Of a DNA stretch of 5,163 nt, positions 1 to 5,163 are shown one piece after another (position 1 is the stretch's first letter; each line of letters opens with the position of its first letter). The notes under the pieces are model-generated. The model was not told the origin of the DNA and ran no database searches. It saw only the letters and a program-made list of their open reading frames with translations. A program made the position numbers and the translations under genes. The DNA is from Desulfuromonadaceae bacterium (GTDB lineage: Bacteria; Desulfobacterota; Desulfuromonadia; Desulfuromonadales; Geopsychrobacteraceae), in NCBI GenBank assembly GCA_030639985.1, contig DAOWKG010000243.1, forward strand, positions 1 to 5,163. Direction: 5' to 3'.

Positions 1-620
1 TAGGGACAACCAGCCGCCGTTGCAACCAGCCCCATCTTTAGCCCTAAACTTTCCAGAGTATAGTTGGGGCGGTAGTTAGCAACTAGATCGTAGCGGGTTG
101 CCAAGTTGTTGACCAGGTCTTTGCGGCTGAATTTTCGTGGTAGCCACGACAAAGATGTTGTTGGTGAAGTAGCAGCAATGCCGGGGATGTTGACGCTAGT
201 TTTGGTATCTAAGGCGGTAACTAATTCGGCAAAGCTTTGTTTGCCCAGCCCTACCACAACCCAGTCAATTTCCCGGCGGTTGAAGAACTCTGGCGTGGCA
301 GAAGCATGGGTGCCGCCAACGACAATTTGGGCGTTGCTGGCTTCCCGGACTTCACTAGCGAGTTTAACCACCGTATTGGCTTCACAGGTCATAGCGGTGA
401 ACCCGACAATTTGCGGGTCAAAAGTTGCTATTCGCTCGGTCAAGCTGTCGGGCTCGACTTTTAGATCGAGAATTTCTACCTCGTGTTGCAGTAAATTTCC
501 GGCCAATGTTTCCAGGGCCAGCGGTTCACCCCGGAAAATCATCTTGATGGAGTCGATCCCGTAACGTTCTTCGGGAATGCTTTTGCCACAATTTGGTGGA
601 TTAACTAATAAAATACGCAT
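1..620 (-). CDS. B12-binding domain radical SAM protein, partial (C-terminal part beyond the left edge)
   Basis: Translating the minus strand from the ATG at 620 gives 206 open codons to the window edge. The start MRILLVNPPN is typical of the first beta strand of cobalamin-binding domains in B12-dependent radical SAM enzymes. The Rossmann-like domain fills about residues 1-130 (IVGFTAM near 71-77, VVGGTHAS near 100-107). The last full codons read AAGCP, then the first two bases of a probable Tyr, so Cys205 should be the first cysteine of the CxxxCxxC [4Fe-4S] motif; the other two lie outside. No DxHxxG cobalamin-ligand motif is visible, as in the BchE/HpnP-like members of the family. Family members are methylases, cyclases and other radical enzymes; the substrate cannot be named from this half. 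No good Shine-Dalgarno precedes the ATG, but the start fits the family. Transcription probably comes from the promoter at 684-712. Confidence 0.85.
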   Translation of the reverse strand, partial: MRILLVNPPNCGKSIPEERYGIDSIKMIFRGEPLALETLAGNLLQHEVEILDLKVEPDSLTERIATFDPQIVGFTAMTCEANTVVKLASEVREASNAQIVVGGTHASATPEFFNRREIDWVVVGLGKQSFAELVTALDTKTSVNIPGIAATSPTTSLSWLPRKFSRKDLVNNLATRYDLVANYRPNYTLESLGLKMGLVATAAGCP

Positions 621-650
621 CGATACCAACAAGTAAAAGGAGCTGAAAGA

Positions 651-682
651 CAAAATCCCCACCGTGAATGGCAGGGATTTTG
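651..682 (-). terminator. Hairpin terminator after the lipoprotein gene
   Basis: A perfect 9-bp inverted repeat (CAAAATCCC at 651-659, GGGATTTTG at 674-682) encloses a 14-nt loop. Read on the minus strand, the 3' arm ends in GGGATTTTG followed by TCTTTC, so the T-rich stretch is partly within the stem. It lies about 45 bases after the lipoprotein stop codon and before the radical SAM gene. The broken T tract makes termination efficiency uncertain. Confidence 0.6.
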
Positions 683-683
683 G

Positions 684-712
684 ATTATATAACTAACCTC
701 AGAGCAGGTCAA
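684..712 (-). promoter_or_regulatory. Sigma-70-type promoter for the B12 radical SAM gene
   Basis: On the minus strand a -35 box TTGACC (712-707) is followed by exactly 17 bases and a perfect -10 box TATAAT (689-684). Expected transcription start is near 677, giving a leader of about 57 nt before the ATG at 620. The start point falls inside the upstream gene's terminator hairpin, so transcripts from this promoter would lack part of the 5' arm and should escape that terminator. This is the best promoter match in the window. Confidence 0.7.
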
Positions 713-726
713 ACTTTGGTCTGCTA

Positions 727-1239
727 CTATTTGTTTTCCAGCTTTATTTGTAGCTGACCGATGGCATTGCGGTTTAGAGTCTGGGCGCAGTAGGTACCAC
801 CTTTGCTGGAACCAACGCCATCTTTCCATTCTCCGACTTGTTTTTTCTGACTGTTCATAATTTTGTAGTCCAGATCGAGAGAAGCAGCACCGGCACCAAA
901 ACCGACAAATGCACGAGCAGCACGATTGCCGGGGTTGTACTTATCGACATCAATAATTAAGAGATGACCGGGACCTTTGAAGTCACTTTTAGACTTGAGA
1001 AGTCTGGCTTTGTAGCCTGCCCGGGTGAGTTGTTTGATGATGTCGCGATCCATCCAGGTGCCAACGCGTTTCAGGTCGGCAACCTGATCTGCCGTCATTG
1101 CGCTGGTATCGCCACGCAGAGATAATACCGAGATTTCTCCGGCTGCTCCAGTTTTATAGGTAGATTTGGTGCCATTACAGCCGGTAGTTACGGCAACCAG
1201 AATCATCAATAGACCTAACAGTAAATGTTTTCTCAGCAT
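727..1239 (-). CDS. DUF4410-like outer-envelope lipoprotein
   Basis: A 170-residue protein from the ATG at 1239. The N-terminus is a lipoprotein signal: Lys/Arg near the start, a Leu-rich core, then VTTGC with Cys21 as the probable lipidated residue; Thr at -3 makes the lipobox imperfect. The segment about residues 103-121 (PGNRAARAFVGFGAGAASL) matches the 'PGsrakRfllGfGaG' signature of DUF4410 proteins, followed by a beta-rich part (LDLDYKIMNSQKK). DUF4410 has no known biochemical role. An upstream in-frame ATG at 1251 would add four residues but has no ribosome binding site; GGAG at 1249-1246 sits six bases before the ATG at 1239, which decides the start. It is probably a single-gene unit ending at the hairpin at 651-682. 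I see no convincing promoter in the 186-base gap upstream. Confidence 0.8.
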   Translation of the reverse strand: MLRKHLLLGLLMILVAVTTGCNGTKSTYKTGAAGEISVLSLRGDTSAMTADQVADLKRVGTWMDRDIIKQLTRAGYKARLLKSKSDFKGPGHLLIIDVDKYNPGNRAARAFVGFGAGAASLDLDYKIMNSQKKQVGEWKDGVGSSKGGTYCAQTLNRNAIGQLQIKLENK

Positions 1240-1372
1240 TGGTTTCTCCATCTAGTGTGGTTGGATTATTGCAATAATTAAATGCAGGAATGAAGATATG
1301 CTTTTAAGGCACTCTTGTCTATACGTAAAATGGTTTATGATTATGCGGTGTTATGTCCCGATAGAATCAAAT

Positions 1373-1398
1373 GGCTACCACCATGGTACCAAGGTGCC
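1373..1398. repeat. Imperfect dyad in the trpR-lipoprotein gap
   Basis: GGCTACC (1373-1379) and GGTGCC (1393-1398) pair with one bulged base. Between them CCATGGTACCAAGG (1381-1394) is itself nearly palindromic around GGTACC. The dyad lies 40-65 bases after the trpR stop and about 135 bases before the lipoprotein start on the same strand. No T tract follows on either strand, so it is not a standard terminator; it may be a weak trpR 3' hairpin or a protein-binding site. Confidence 0.3.
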
Positions 1399-1437
1399 AA
1401 GAACATTATTGCCCCAGACTTAGTGTTTGGTTGGTGT

Positions 1438-1701
1438 TTAAATTTTGGTGGGATCGGGGAAACGTTTTTTTAAGGCATTTGAACCACGTGTAACAGTTGC
1501 TATGCCAACGCCAAGGTGATCAGCAATTTGTCGCTGCGGAACTCCCTGCTCTAACTGCACAAAAATTTGCAGGCGGTTAGTTACATCAGCAAGTTCGCTT
1601 GGCGTAAGCAAGTGACGCAGGGCGTCTTCCATCTCGCCAGCAGATTTTTGCGCCAGCAAGTGATTGACTAAATGATCAATGTATTTTATCTTCGCATCCA
1701 T
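1438..1701 (-). CDS. trpR: TrpR-family transcriptional repressor
   Basis: An 87-residue protein aligning along the core of the E. coli Trp repressor (108 residues), lacking its N-terminal arm and last helix. The helix-turn-helix and recognition segment is very close: GVGIATVTRGSNALK here, GAGIATITRGSNSLK in E. coli. Tryptophan-pocket residues are mostly kept: Thr33 (E. coli Thr44), Arg43 (Arg54), Arg72 (Arg84), Gly73 (Gly85). The residue at Ser88 is Ala76, and the turn before the helix-turn-helix is one residue shorter (GVPQR against GEMSQR). An in-frame TAG lies two codons upstream of the ATG at 1701, so no earlier start is possible. No Shine-Dalgarno is present, and the predicted transcription start is at or next to the ATG, suggesting a leaderless mRNA. 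The protein should be a dimeric cytoplasmic repressor that binds DNA with Trp as corepressor. Divergent from livH-iorAB. Confidence 0.9.
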   Translation of the reverse strand: MDAKIKYIDHLVNHLLAQKSAGEMEDALRHLLTPSELADVTNRLQIFVQLEQGVPQRQIADHLGVGIATVTRGSNALKKRFPDPTKI

Positions 1702-1720
1702 GTACTAGTATGTTAGTACA
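1701..1720. promoter_or_regulatory. TrpR operator (trp-operator-like palindrome)
   Basis: TGTACTAGTATGTTAGTACA has perfect 7-bp arms, TGTACTA and TAGTACA, around a 6-bp centre. Compared with a TrpR consensus-like site TGTACTAGTTAACTAGTACA, 16 of 20 positions agree and all four differences are in the centre. Arm spacing is the same as in E. coli trp operators (ACTA-N6-TAGT). It overlaps the predicted -10 box, transcription start and first base of the trpR start codon, so it is well placed for autorepression. It lies just upstream of the livH -35. Binding is inferred. Confidence 0.82.
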
Positions 1721-1737
1721 TCGGTTGTTGATGTCAA
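1710..1737 (-). promoter_or_regulatory. trpR promoter
   Basis: On the minus strand a perfect -35 TTGACA (1737-1732) is followed by 16 bases and TAACAT (1715-1710), a 4 of 6 match to TATAAT. The start point would be near 1703, one or two bases from the trpR ATG. The -10 is inside the operator palindrome. A less likely alternative -10 is CATACT at 19-base spacing. Confidence 0.6.
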
Positions 1738-1757
1738 TCTTTTTGTGCCGGTAAAAT
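1728..1757 (+). promoter_or_regulatory. livH-iorAB promoter
   Basis: TTGATG (1728-1733) lies 18 bases before TAAAAT (1752-1757, 5 of 6 to TATAAT). Transcription would start near 1764, leaving about 7 nt before the ATG at 1771 or 22 nt before the ATG at 1786. Its -35 shares two bases with the divergent trpR -35, so two polymerases could hardly occupy both at once. The operator is immediately upstream, not over this promoter. Confidence 0.5.
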
Positions 1758-1770
1758 TATTTCTGGTGAT

Positions 1771-2646
1771 ATGGGTAACAATTTAATGTCGGGTGATTTT
1801 CTCCAATATGTTTTTGCAGGACTGACCAGCGGTGCCATCTATGCATTGATTGCCCTCGGTTTTTGTGTCGTTAACAACACCATGGGGATCGTCAACTTTG
1901 TCCAGGTAGATTTTGTCTCTCTGGGTGGAATGATAATGTTTACAGCGCTGTTTACAGCGGGGTTGCCGATGATACCAGGACTTTTACTGGCCATCTCCGG
2001 GGTCGCACTAGTGGCGATGGGGGTAGAACGGATTGGTCTGCGTCCCGCCCGTTCCGATAATCCTTTAGTGTTGATTTTTTTGACGGTCGGTCTGTCGATT
2101 ATTTTGCGGGGGTTTATCAAGTTGATTTGGGGAAAAAATCGTATGGCATTACCGCCGTTGACCCCCGATGTGCCGATAACCATTTTTGGCGCCACTATTT
2201 TACCGCAGGCGCTCTGGATTATGGGGTTAACCGTTGTTGCCATCGCCCTGTTGACTTGGTTCTTTTATCGCACCTCCCTAGGACTTTCAATGCGTGCCGT
2301 TGCATCTAATTCTACTGCCGCAGCGGTAGTGGGGATTCCAGCTGGTCGAATACGTTTGACCAGCTATGCAATTGCTGGAGCTCTGGGTGGCTTGGCTGGT
2401 GTACTGGTTACGCCGATTACGACGTTAAACTACGACGTTGGTGTCTTGCTCGGCCTTAAAGGGTTTGCAGCCGCCATCCTTGGAGGGTTTGGTTCGTTCC
2501 CAGGTGCAATCATTGGTGGCCTAGGATTGGGACTGCTGGAATCGTTGTCGGCTGGTTATATCTCGAGTGCCTATAAAGATGTGGTCGCTTTTGTGGTGTT
2601 GCTGCTGGTGTTGTTTGTACGACCGAAGGGTTTGTTGGGGGAGTAA
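1771..2646 (+). CDS. livH: LivH-type branched-chain/hydrophobic amino acid ABC transporter permease
   Basis: A 291-residue very hydrophobic inner-membrane protein with the usual LivH length and layout. FLQYVFAGLTSGAIYALIAL (10-29) is the first membrane segment. MRAVASNSTAAAVVGIP (174-190) is the cytoplasmic EAA-like coupling loop that docks the ATPases. LKGFAAAILGGFGSFPGAI (229-247) and the C-terminal RPKGLLGE (284-291) are family signatures. The first loop reads NFVQVD (42-47) where most LivH proteins have NFAHG or NFAQG, which may mark a distinct subfamily. An internal ATG at 1786 is a possible alternative start and leaves a better leader; neither has a strong ribosome site. LivH normally pairs with LivM, ATPases LivG and LivF, and a binding protein. 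None is in this window, where iorA follows instead. Beside trpR and iorAB, an aromatic amino acid substrate is plausible but unproven. Confidence 0.9.
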   Translation: MGNNLMSGDFLQYVFAGLTSGAIYALIALGFCVVNNTMGIVNFVQVDFVSLGGMIMFTALFTAGLPMIPGLLLAISGVALVAMGVERIGLRPARSDNPLVLIFLTVGLSIILRGFIKLIWGKNRMALPPLTPDVPITIFGATILPQALWIMGLTVVAIALLTWFFYRTSLGLSMRAVASNSTAAAVVGIPAGRIRLTSYAIAGALGGLAGVLVTPITTLNYDVGVLLGLKGFAAAILGGFGSFPGAIIGGLGLGLLESLSAGYISSAYKDVVAFVVLLLVLFVRPKGLLGE

Positions 2647-2650
2647 TGAG

Positions 2651-2769
2651 TTTAACGGAGAGGCGCGGAGTTGGAGAGGGTGCAGAGAAAAGCTTTTTGT
2701 GGTTAAACCCAAAATTCATTTCATTGCTTTTCTCTGCGATCTCAGCGTTCTCGCCAGCTCTGCGTTAAA
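2651..2769. repeat. Long imperfect inverted repeat (REP/MITE-like) between livH and iorA
   Basis: A left arm of 43 bases (2651-2693, beginning TTTAACGGAGAGGC and ending GCAGAGAAAAGC) is the imperfect reverse complement of a right arm of 44 bases (2726-2769, beginning GCTTTTCTCTGC and ending CTCTGCGTTAAA); the loop is 32 bases. The arm ends match perfectly and the middles diverge. Each arm is made of four units of 8-9 bases: on the right CTCTGCGAT, CTCAGCGTT, CTCGCCAG, CTCTGCGTT. Similar CTCTGCGTT-rich palindromes are, to my knowledge, dispersed in Geobacter-like genomes. It has no ORF and no T tract, so it is not a classical terminator, but its RNA hairpin could affect livH mRNA ends or iorA expression. 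The element starts 4 bases after the livH stop. Confidence 0.75.
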
Positions 2770-2800
2770 AAGCTATTGAACTATAAAAGGTTAGTTAAAT

Positions 2801-4627
2801 ATGAAAAATAAAATCGAACTTTTAATGGGTAACGAAGCCATCGGCCAGGGGCTGATTGAAGCTGGCTGTCAGGTTGCAGCAGCTTATCCGGGTACGCCAT
2901 CGACAGAAATTTTACAGGCGGTGATTGATCGCCGTGATCTGGCCGCGGAACCCTTGCATCTAGAATGGTCGGTTAATGAAAAAATCGCTTTCGAAGTTGC
3001 TCTGGCGGCCAGTTATACTGGTAAGCGTTCGGTGGCGGTTATGAAACAAGTGGGGCTGAATGTGGCCGCCGATCCCTTTATGCGTACTGCTTATATAGGT
3101 GTTAAGGGGGGGATGCTGACAATTGTTGCTGATGACCCCGGCCCGCATAGTTCGCAAAATGAGCAGGATACCCGGTTGTTCTGTCTTCAGGCGCGGGTAC
3201 CGGTTATTGATCCCGCTAGCCCGGCAGAGGCGAAGGCGTTAATCGAGCCGGCTTTTGCACTGTCGGAAAAATATGGGATCAATGTCGTCTTGCGGCCAAC
3301 TACCCGTATTTGTCACTCTCGCCAAAATGTTTCGATTGGTGCACCGGTTGTCCTTGATCGTCAGGCTAACTTCGAACCCGATACCTCTCGCTGGGTGGCA
3401 ACTCCAGCATTTCTCCCCGCATTGCATCGGCAGTTGAACGCCAATCTCGAAAAGATTTCGGTCGAGCCAGCATGGCAACCGCTTTTGACTTCTGGAGATA
3501 ACAGTCAACCCCGAACTGCTCTGGTTGCAGCGGGAATTGTTTATGGCAATCTGGTTGATTTACTCGAAGAATTGGGTTTAAGCGATAAGATTGATCTGTA
3601 TCAGGTACTAATGCCATATCCACTCAATCCAGATTTTTGTCAAGATTTACACGAAAAATATGATCGTATTTTGATTCTCGAAGAGACCTATCCGGTTATC
3701 GAATTGCAATTGGCTCACCCCGGTGCCGTTGGTAAGCAGAATGGTGCGGTTCCTCGTGAGGGGGAGCTGATGCCCGATGTTGTCCATCAGGTTTTGGCCT
3801 CTTTTCTCGATCTGACTCCACCGGCAGAGCAACCCGAAGAGCGGCGGGGTCAACGACCTTCTCTCTGCCCAGGATGTTCCCATCGGAGTGCGTTTTACAG
3901 TATTAAAAAGTGCTTTCCACAAGGAATTTATCCTTCCGATATTGGCTGTTACACTCTGGGGATGAATCTTGGGGCGGTCCATACAGTTCACTGTATGGGG
4001 GCGTGTATCAGTCAGGGGGCAGGGTTTTATCAAGCCTACCAGCAGGATAGTGATGAGTTCCCGACCATTATTGTCACCATCGGCGATTCGACCTTTTTCC
4101 ATGCCGGAATCCCGGCACTGATCAATGCGGTTATCCAGCAAGCCCGGATTATCATTGTTATCCTCGATAATGCGACCACGGCCATGACCGGTGGCCAGCC
4201 GGTTCCCCATATGGGAGTTGCTGCTGGCAATGTTTCGACCAAAGCCGTTGCCATTGAACCGCTGGTAAAAGCTGCCGGGGTTGAGTTCCTTGAGGTTTGG
4301 GATCCGTATGATAATGAAAAGTTTGAAGTTTTGCTCAAAAGTGCTGATGACTATATCCGTAGCCCGCAGGGTGGAGTCGCTGTTTTGATCGCTCGCCATG
4401 GTTGCGTTATGGATCCAGCGGTACGGCAAGCACAGGATTCATTTCTGGTCACGATCAACGAAAATTGTATCGGTTGCCGTATCTGTGTCGATAAGTTTGA
4501 GTGCCCGGCTCTCTATATGGATGAGGAAAATAACGTTGCCATAGTCAATCAAGATCGCTGTATCGGTTGTGGTACTTGCATTCAATCTTGTCCGGTCGAC
4601 GCCATTATTAAGGAGGAAAAGTCATGA
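2801..4627 (+). CDS. iorA: Indolepyruvate:ferredoxin oxidoreductase, alpha subunit
   Basis: A 608-residue protein, normal length for IorA. With IorB it converts indole-3-pyruvate (and often phenyl- and hydroxyphenyl-pyruvate) plus CoA to the aryl-acetyl-CoA and CO2, reducing ferredoxin in the cytoplasm. The N-terminal pyrimidine-binding domain shows AYPGTPSTE (28-36), EWSVNEK (55-61), MKQVGLNVAADP (81-92) and SSQNEQD (117-123). A middle domain leads to CPGCSHR (356-362). The thiamine diphosphate motif runs from GDS (428-430) to DN (456-457), followed by TAMTGGQP. Two C-terminal [4Fe-4S] sites are Cys556/559/562/568 (five residues before the last Cys) and Cys587/590/593/597 (standard CxxCxxCxxxCP). 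A modest ribosome site AAAAGG (2785-2790) precedes the ATG by ten bases. The gap to livH is 154 bases and holds the inverted repeat; no strong separate promoter is visible. The last codons overlap iorB. Confidence 0.97.
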   Translation: MKNKIELLMGNEAIGQGLIEAGCQVAAAYPGTPSTEILQAVIDRRDLAAEPLHLEWSVNEKIAFEVALAASYTGKRSVAVMKQVGLNVAADPFMRTAYIGVKGGMLTIVADDPGPHSSQNEQDTRLFCLQARVPVIDPASPAEAKALIEPAFALSEKYGINVVLRPTTRICHSRQNVSIGAPVVLDRQANFEPDTSRWVATPAFLPALHRQLNANLEKISVEPAWQPLLTSGDNSQPRTALVAAGIVYGNLVDLLEELGLSDKIDLYQVLMPYPLNPDFCQDLHEKYDRILILEETYPVIELQLAHPGAVGKQNGAVPREGELMPDVVHQVLASFLDLTPPAEQPEERRGQRPSLCPGCSHRSAFYSIKKCFPQGIYPSDIGCYTLGMNLGAVHTVHCMGACISQGAGFYQAYQQDSDEFPTIIVTIGDSTFFHAGIPALINAVIQQARIIIVILDNATTAMTGGQPVPHMGVAAGNVSTKAVAIEPLVKAAGVEFLEVWDPYDNEKFEVLLKSADDYIRSPQGGVAVLIARHGCVMDPAVRQAQDSFLVTINENCIGCRICVDKFECPALYMDEENNVAIVNQDRCIGCGTCIQSCPVDAIIKEEKS

Positions 4628-5124
4628 AGCAGCAGATTATCGTCAGTGGCATTGGCGGACAAGGAGTGCTGTTTCTGACTCGGGTTATTGCTCAGGTTGC
4701 TGTCAATCGCAACATCCCGGTGTTGACTTCCGAAACCCACGGTATGGCGCAACGTGGCGGCACTGTTCTCTCAACCATCAAAATTGGTGATTTTGCCAGC
4801 CCCCTAATTTGTTCCGGACAAGCCGATCTTGGACTGCTGCTGTGGGAAGCTAACTTGCCGGTACATCAATCGCTATTGCAGGAAAAAGGTGTTTGGATCA
4901 TTAATAGCTCTAACAATAGTGACCATATCAGCATTAATGCAGCTAAAATAGCTAGAGATTTGGGTAATGCGGTATTGTTGAATCTGGTTTTGTTGGGGGC
5001 CGCAATAAAGGATGAAGCTTTATGTTTCACTGTCGATGAATGTGAGACAGCAATTAAGCAGTTGGCACCGAAGAAATTTGTCGAGCAAAATTTAGCAGCT
5101 TTCCACAAAGGGTTGAGCTGTTAG
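4624..5124 (+). CDS. iorB: Indolepyruvate:ferredoxin oxidoreductase, beta subunit
   Basis: A 166-residue protein of the pyruvate ferredoxin oxidoreductase gamma-domain family. It shows the glycine-rich start VSGIGGQGVLFLTR (7-20) and the IorB hallmark SETHGMAQRGG (40-50). It is the partner subunit of IorA and supplies no iron-sulfur cluster of its own. The ATG overlaps the iorA stop as ATGA, and a strong AAGGAGG (4610-4616) lies inside the end of iorA, so the two are translationally coupled. Most IorB proteins I know are about 190-200 residues; the shortening seems to be in the middle, where the segment after GVWIINSS runs quickly into the INAAKIARDLGN helix, while the C-terminal part with FVEQNLAAFHKG is intact. 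So this looks like a compact natural form, not a truncated gene. The 39 bases after its TAG are too few to judge. Confidence 0.95.
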   Translation: MKQQIIVSGIGGQGVLFLTRVIAQVAVNRNIPVLTSETHGMAQRGGTVLSTIKIGDFASPLICSGQADLGLLLWEANLPVHQSLLQEKGVWIINSSNNSDHISINAAKIARDLGNAVLLNLVLLGAAIKDEALCFTVDECETAIKQLAPKKFVEQNLAAFHKGLSC

Positions 5125-5163
5125 TTCCCCTCCCCCTGTGACGCCGCCGGAGCGGAGCAGAAA

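Noticed and set aside
106..564. A 152-codon open frame on the plus strand
   Set aside because: It is antisense to the B12-binding radical SAM gene, which has clear family motifs; the plus-strand translation is low-complexity Ser/Thr-rich and matches nothing I know.
1252..1437. Possible promoter for the lipoprotein gene (for example TTTACG-17-TAAAAG or TTGATT-19-CATAAT on the minus strand)
   Set aside because: Each candidate matches at only 4 of 6 positions in one or both boxes, or has poor spacing, in an AT-rich gap where such matches are expected by chance.
1839..2243. A 134-codon open frame on the minus strand
   Set aside because: It is a shadow of livH; the plus-strand frame carries all the family signatures.
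2779..2796. AACTA...TAGTT dyad just before iorA, resembling trp operator half-sites
   Set aside because: The spacer is 8 bases, not the 6 needed for TrpR, and the arms are only 5 bp, so chance occurrence is likely. It does surround the iorA ribosome site, so a weak RNA hairpin is possible.
3647..4429. A 260-codon open frame on the minus strand
   Set aside because: It lies fully antisense to iorA, whose motifs are unmistakable on the plus strand; the translation shows no recognisable domain and there is no ribosome site or promoter.
5125..5163. GC-rich tail with CCGC-CGGA-GCGG as a possible iorB terminator
   Set aside because: Only a 4-bp stem is seen, there is no T tract, and the window ends too soon to judge.

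Overview
The window looks like a chromosomal segment of an anaerobic deltaproteobacterium (Desulfobacterota), most likely of the Desulfuromonas/Geobacter group. The grounds are a B12-binding radical SAM gene, a DUF4410-type lipoprotein, an indolepyruvate:ferredoxin oxidoreductase operon, and an inverted repeat built from CTCTGCGTT-like units. The taxonomic call is an inference from gene content; no rRNA or tRNA is present.

Left part, minus strand (1-1239): a 5'-partial-in-window B12-binding radical SAM gene runs off the left edge exactly at the first cysteine of its iron-sulfur motif. It has its own near-consensus promoter (684-712), which overlaps the hairpin terminator (651-682) of the upstream gene. 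That upstream gene encodes a small DUF4410-like lipoprotein (727-1239).

Centre (1438-1786): a TrpR-family repressor gene (minus) is divergent from a LivH-type permease gene (plus). Between them is a 20-bp palindrome, TGTACTAGTATGTTAGTACA, which closely resembles the enterobacterial trp operator. It covers the predicted -10, transcription start and start codon of trpR, and the two divergent -35 boxes overlap. The trpR message appears to be leaderless.

Right part, plus strand (1771-5124): livH is followed by a 119-bp imperfect inverted repeat, then iorA and iorB, which overlap by ATGA. IorAB oxidatively decarboxylates aryl pyruvates, the transamination products of Trp, Phe and Tyr, to aryl-acetyl-CoA and reduces ferredoxin.

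Read together, the centre and right suggest a tryptophan-sensing module: an amino-acid permease and an aromatic 2-oxoacid oxidoreductase beside an autoregulated TrpR. This is the most interesting hypothesis here. The operator and promoters are visible in the sequence; regulation of livH-iorAB by TrpR is inference. The rest of the Liv transporter (livK, livM, livG, livF) is not in this window.
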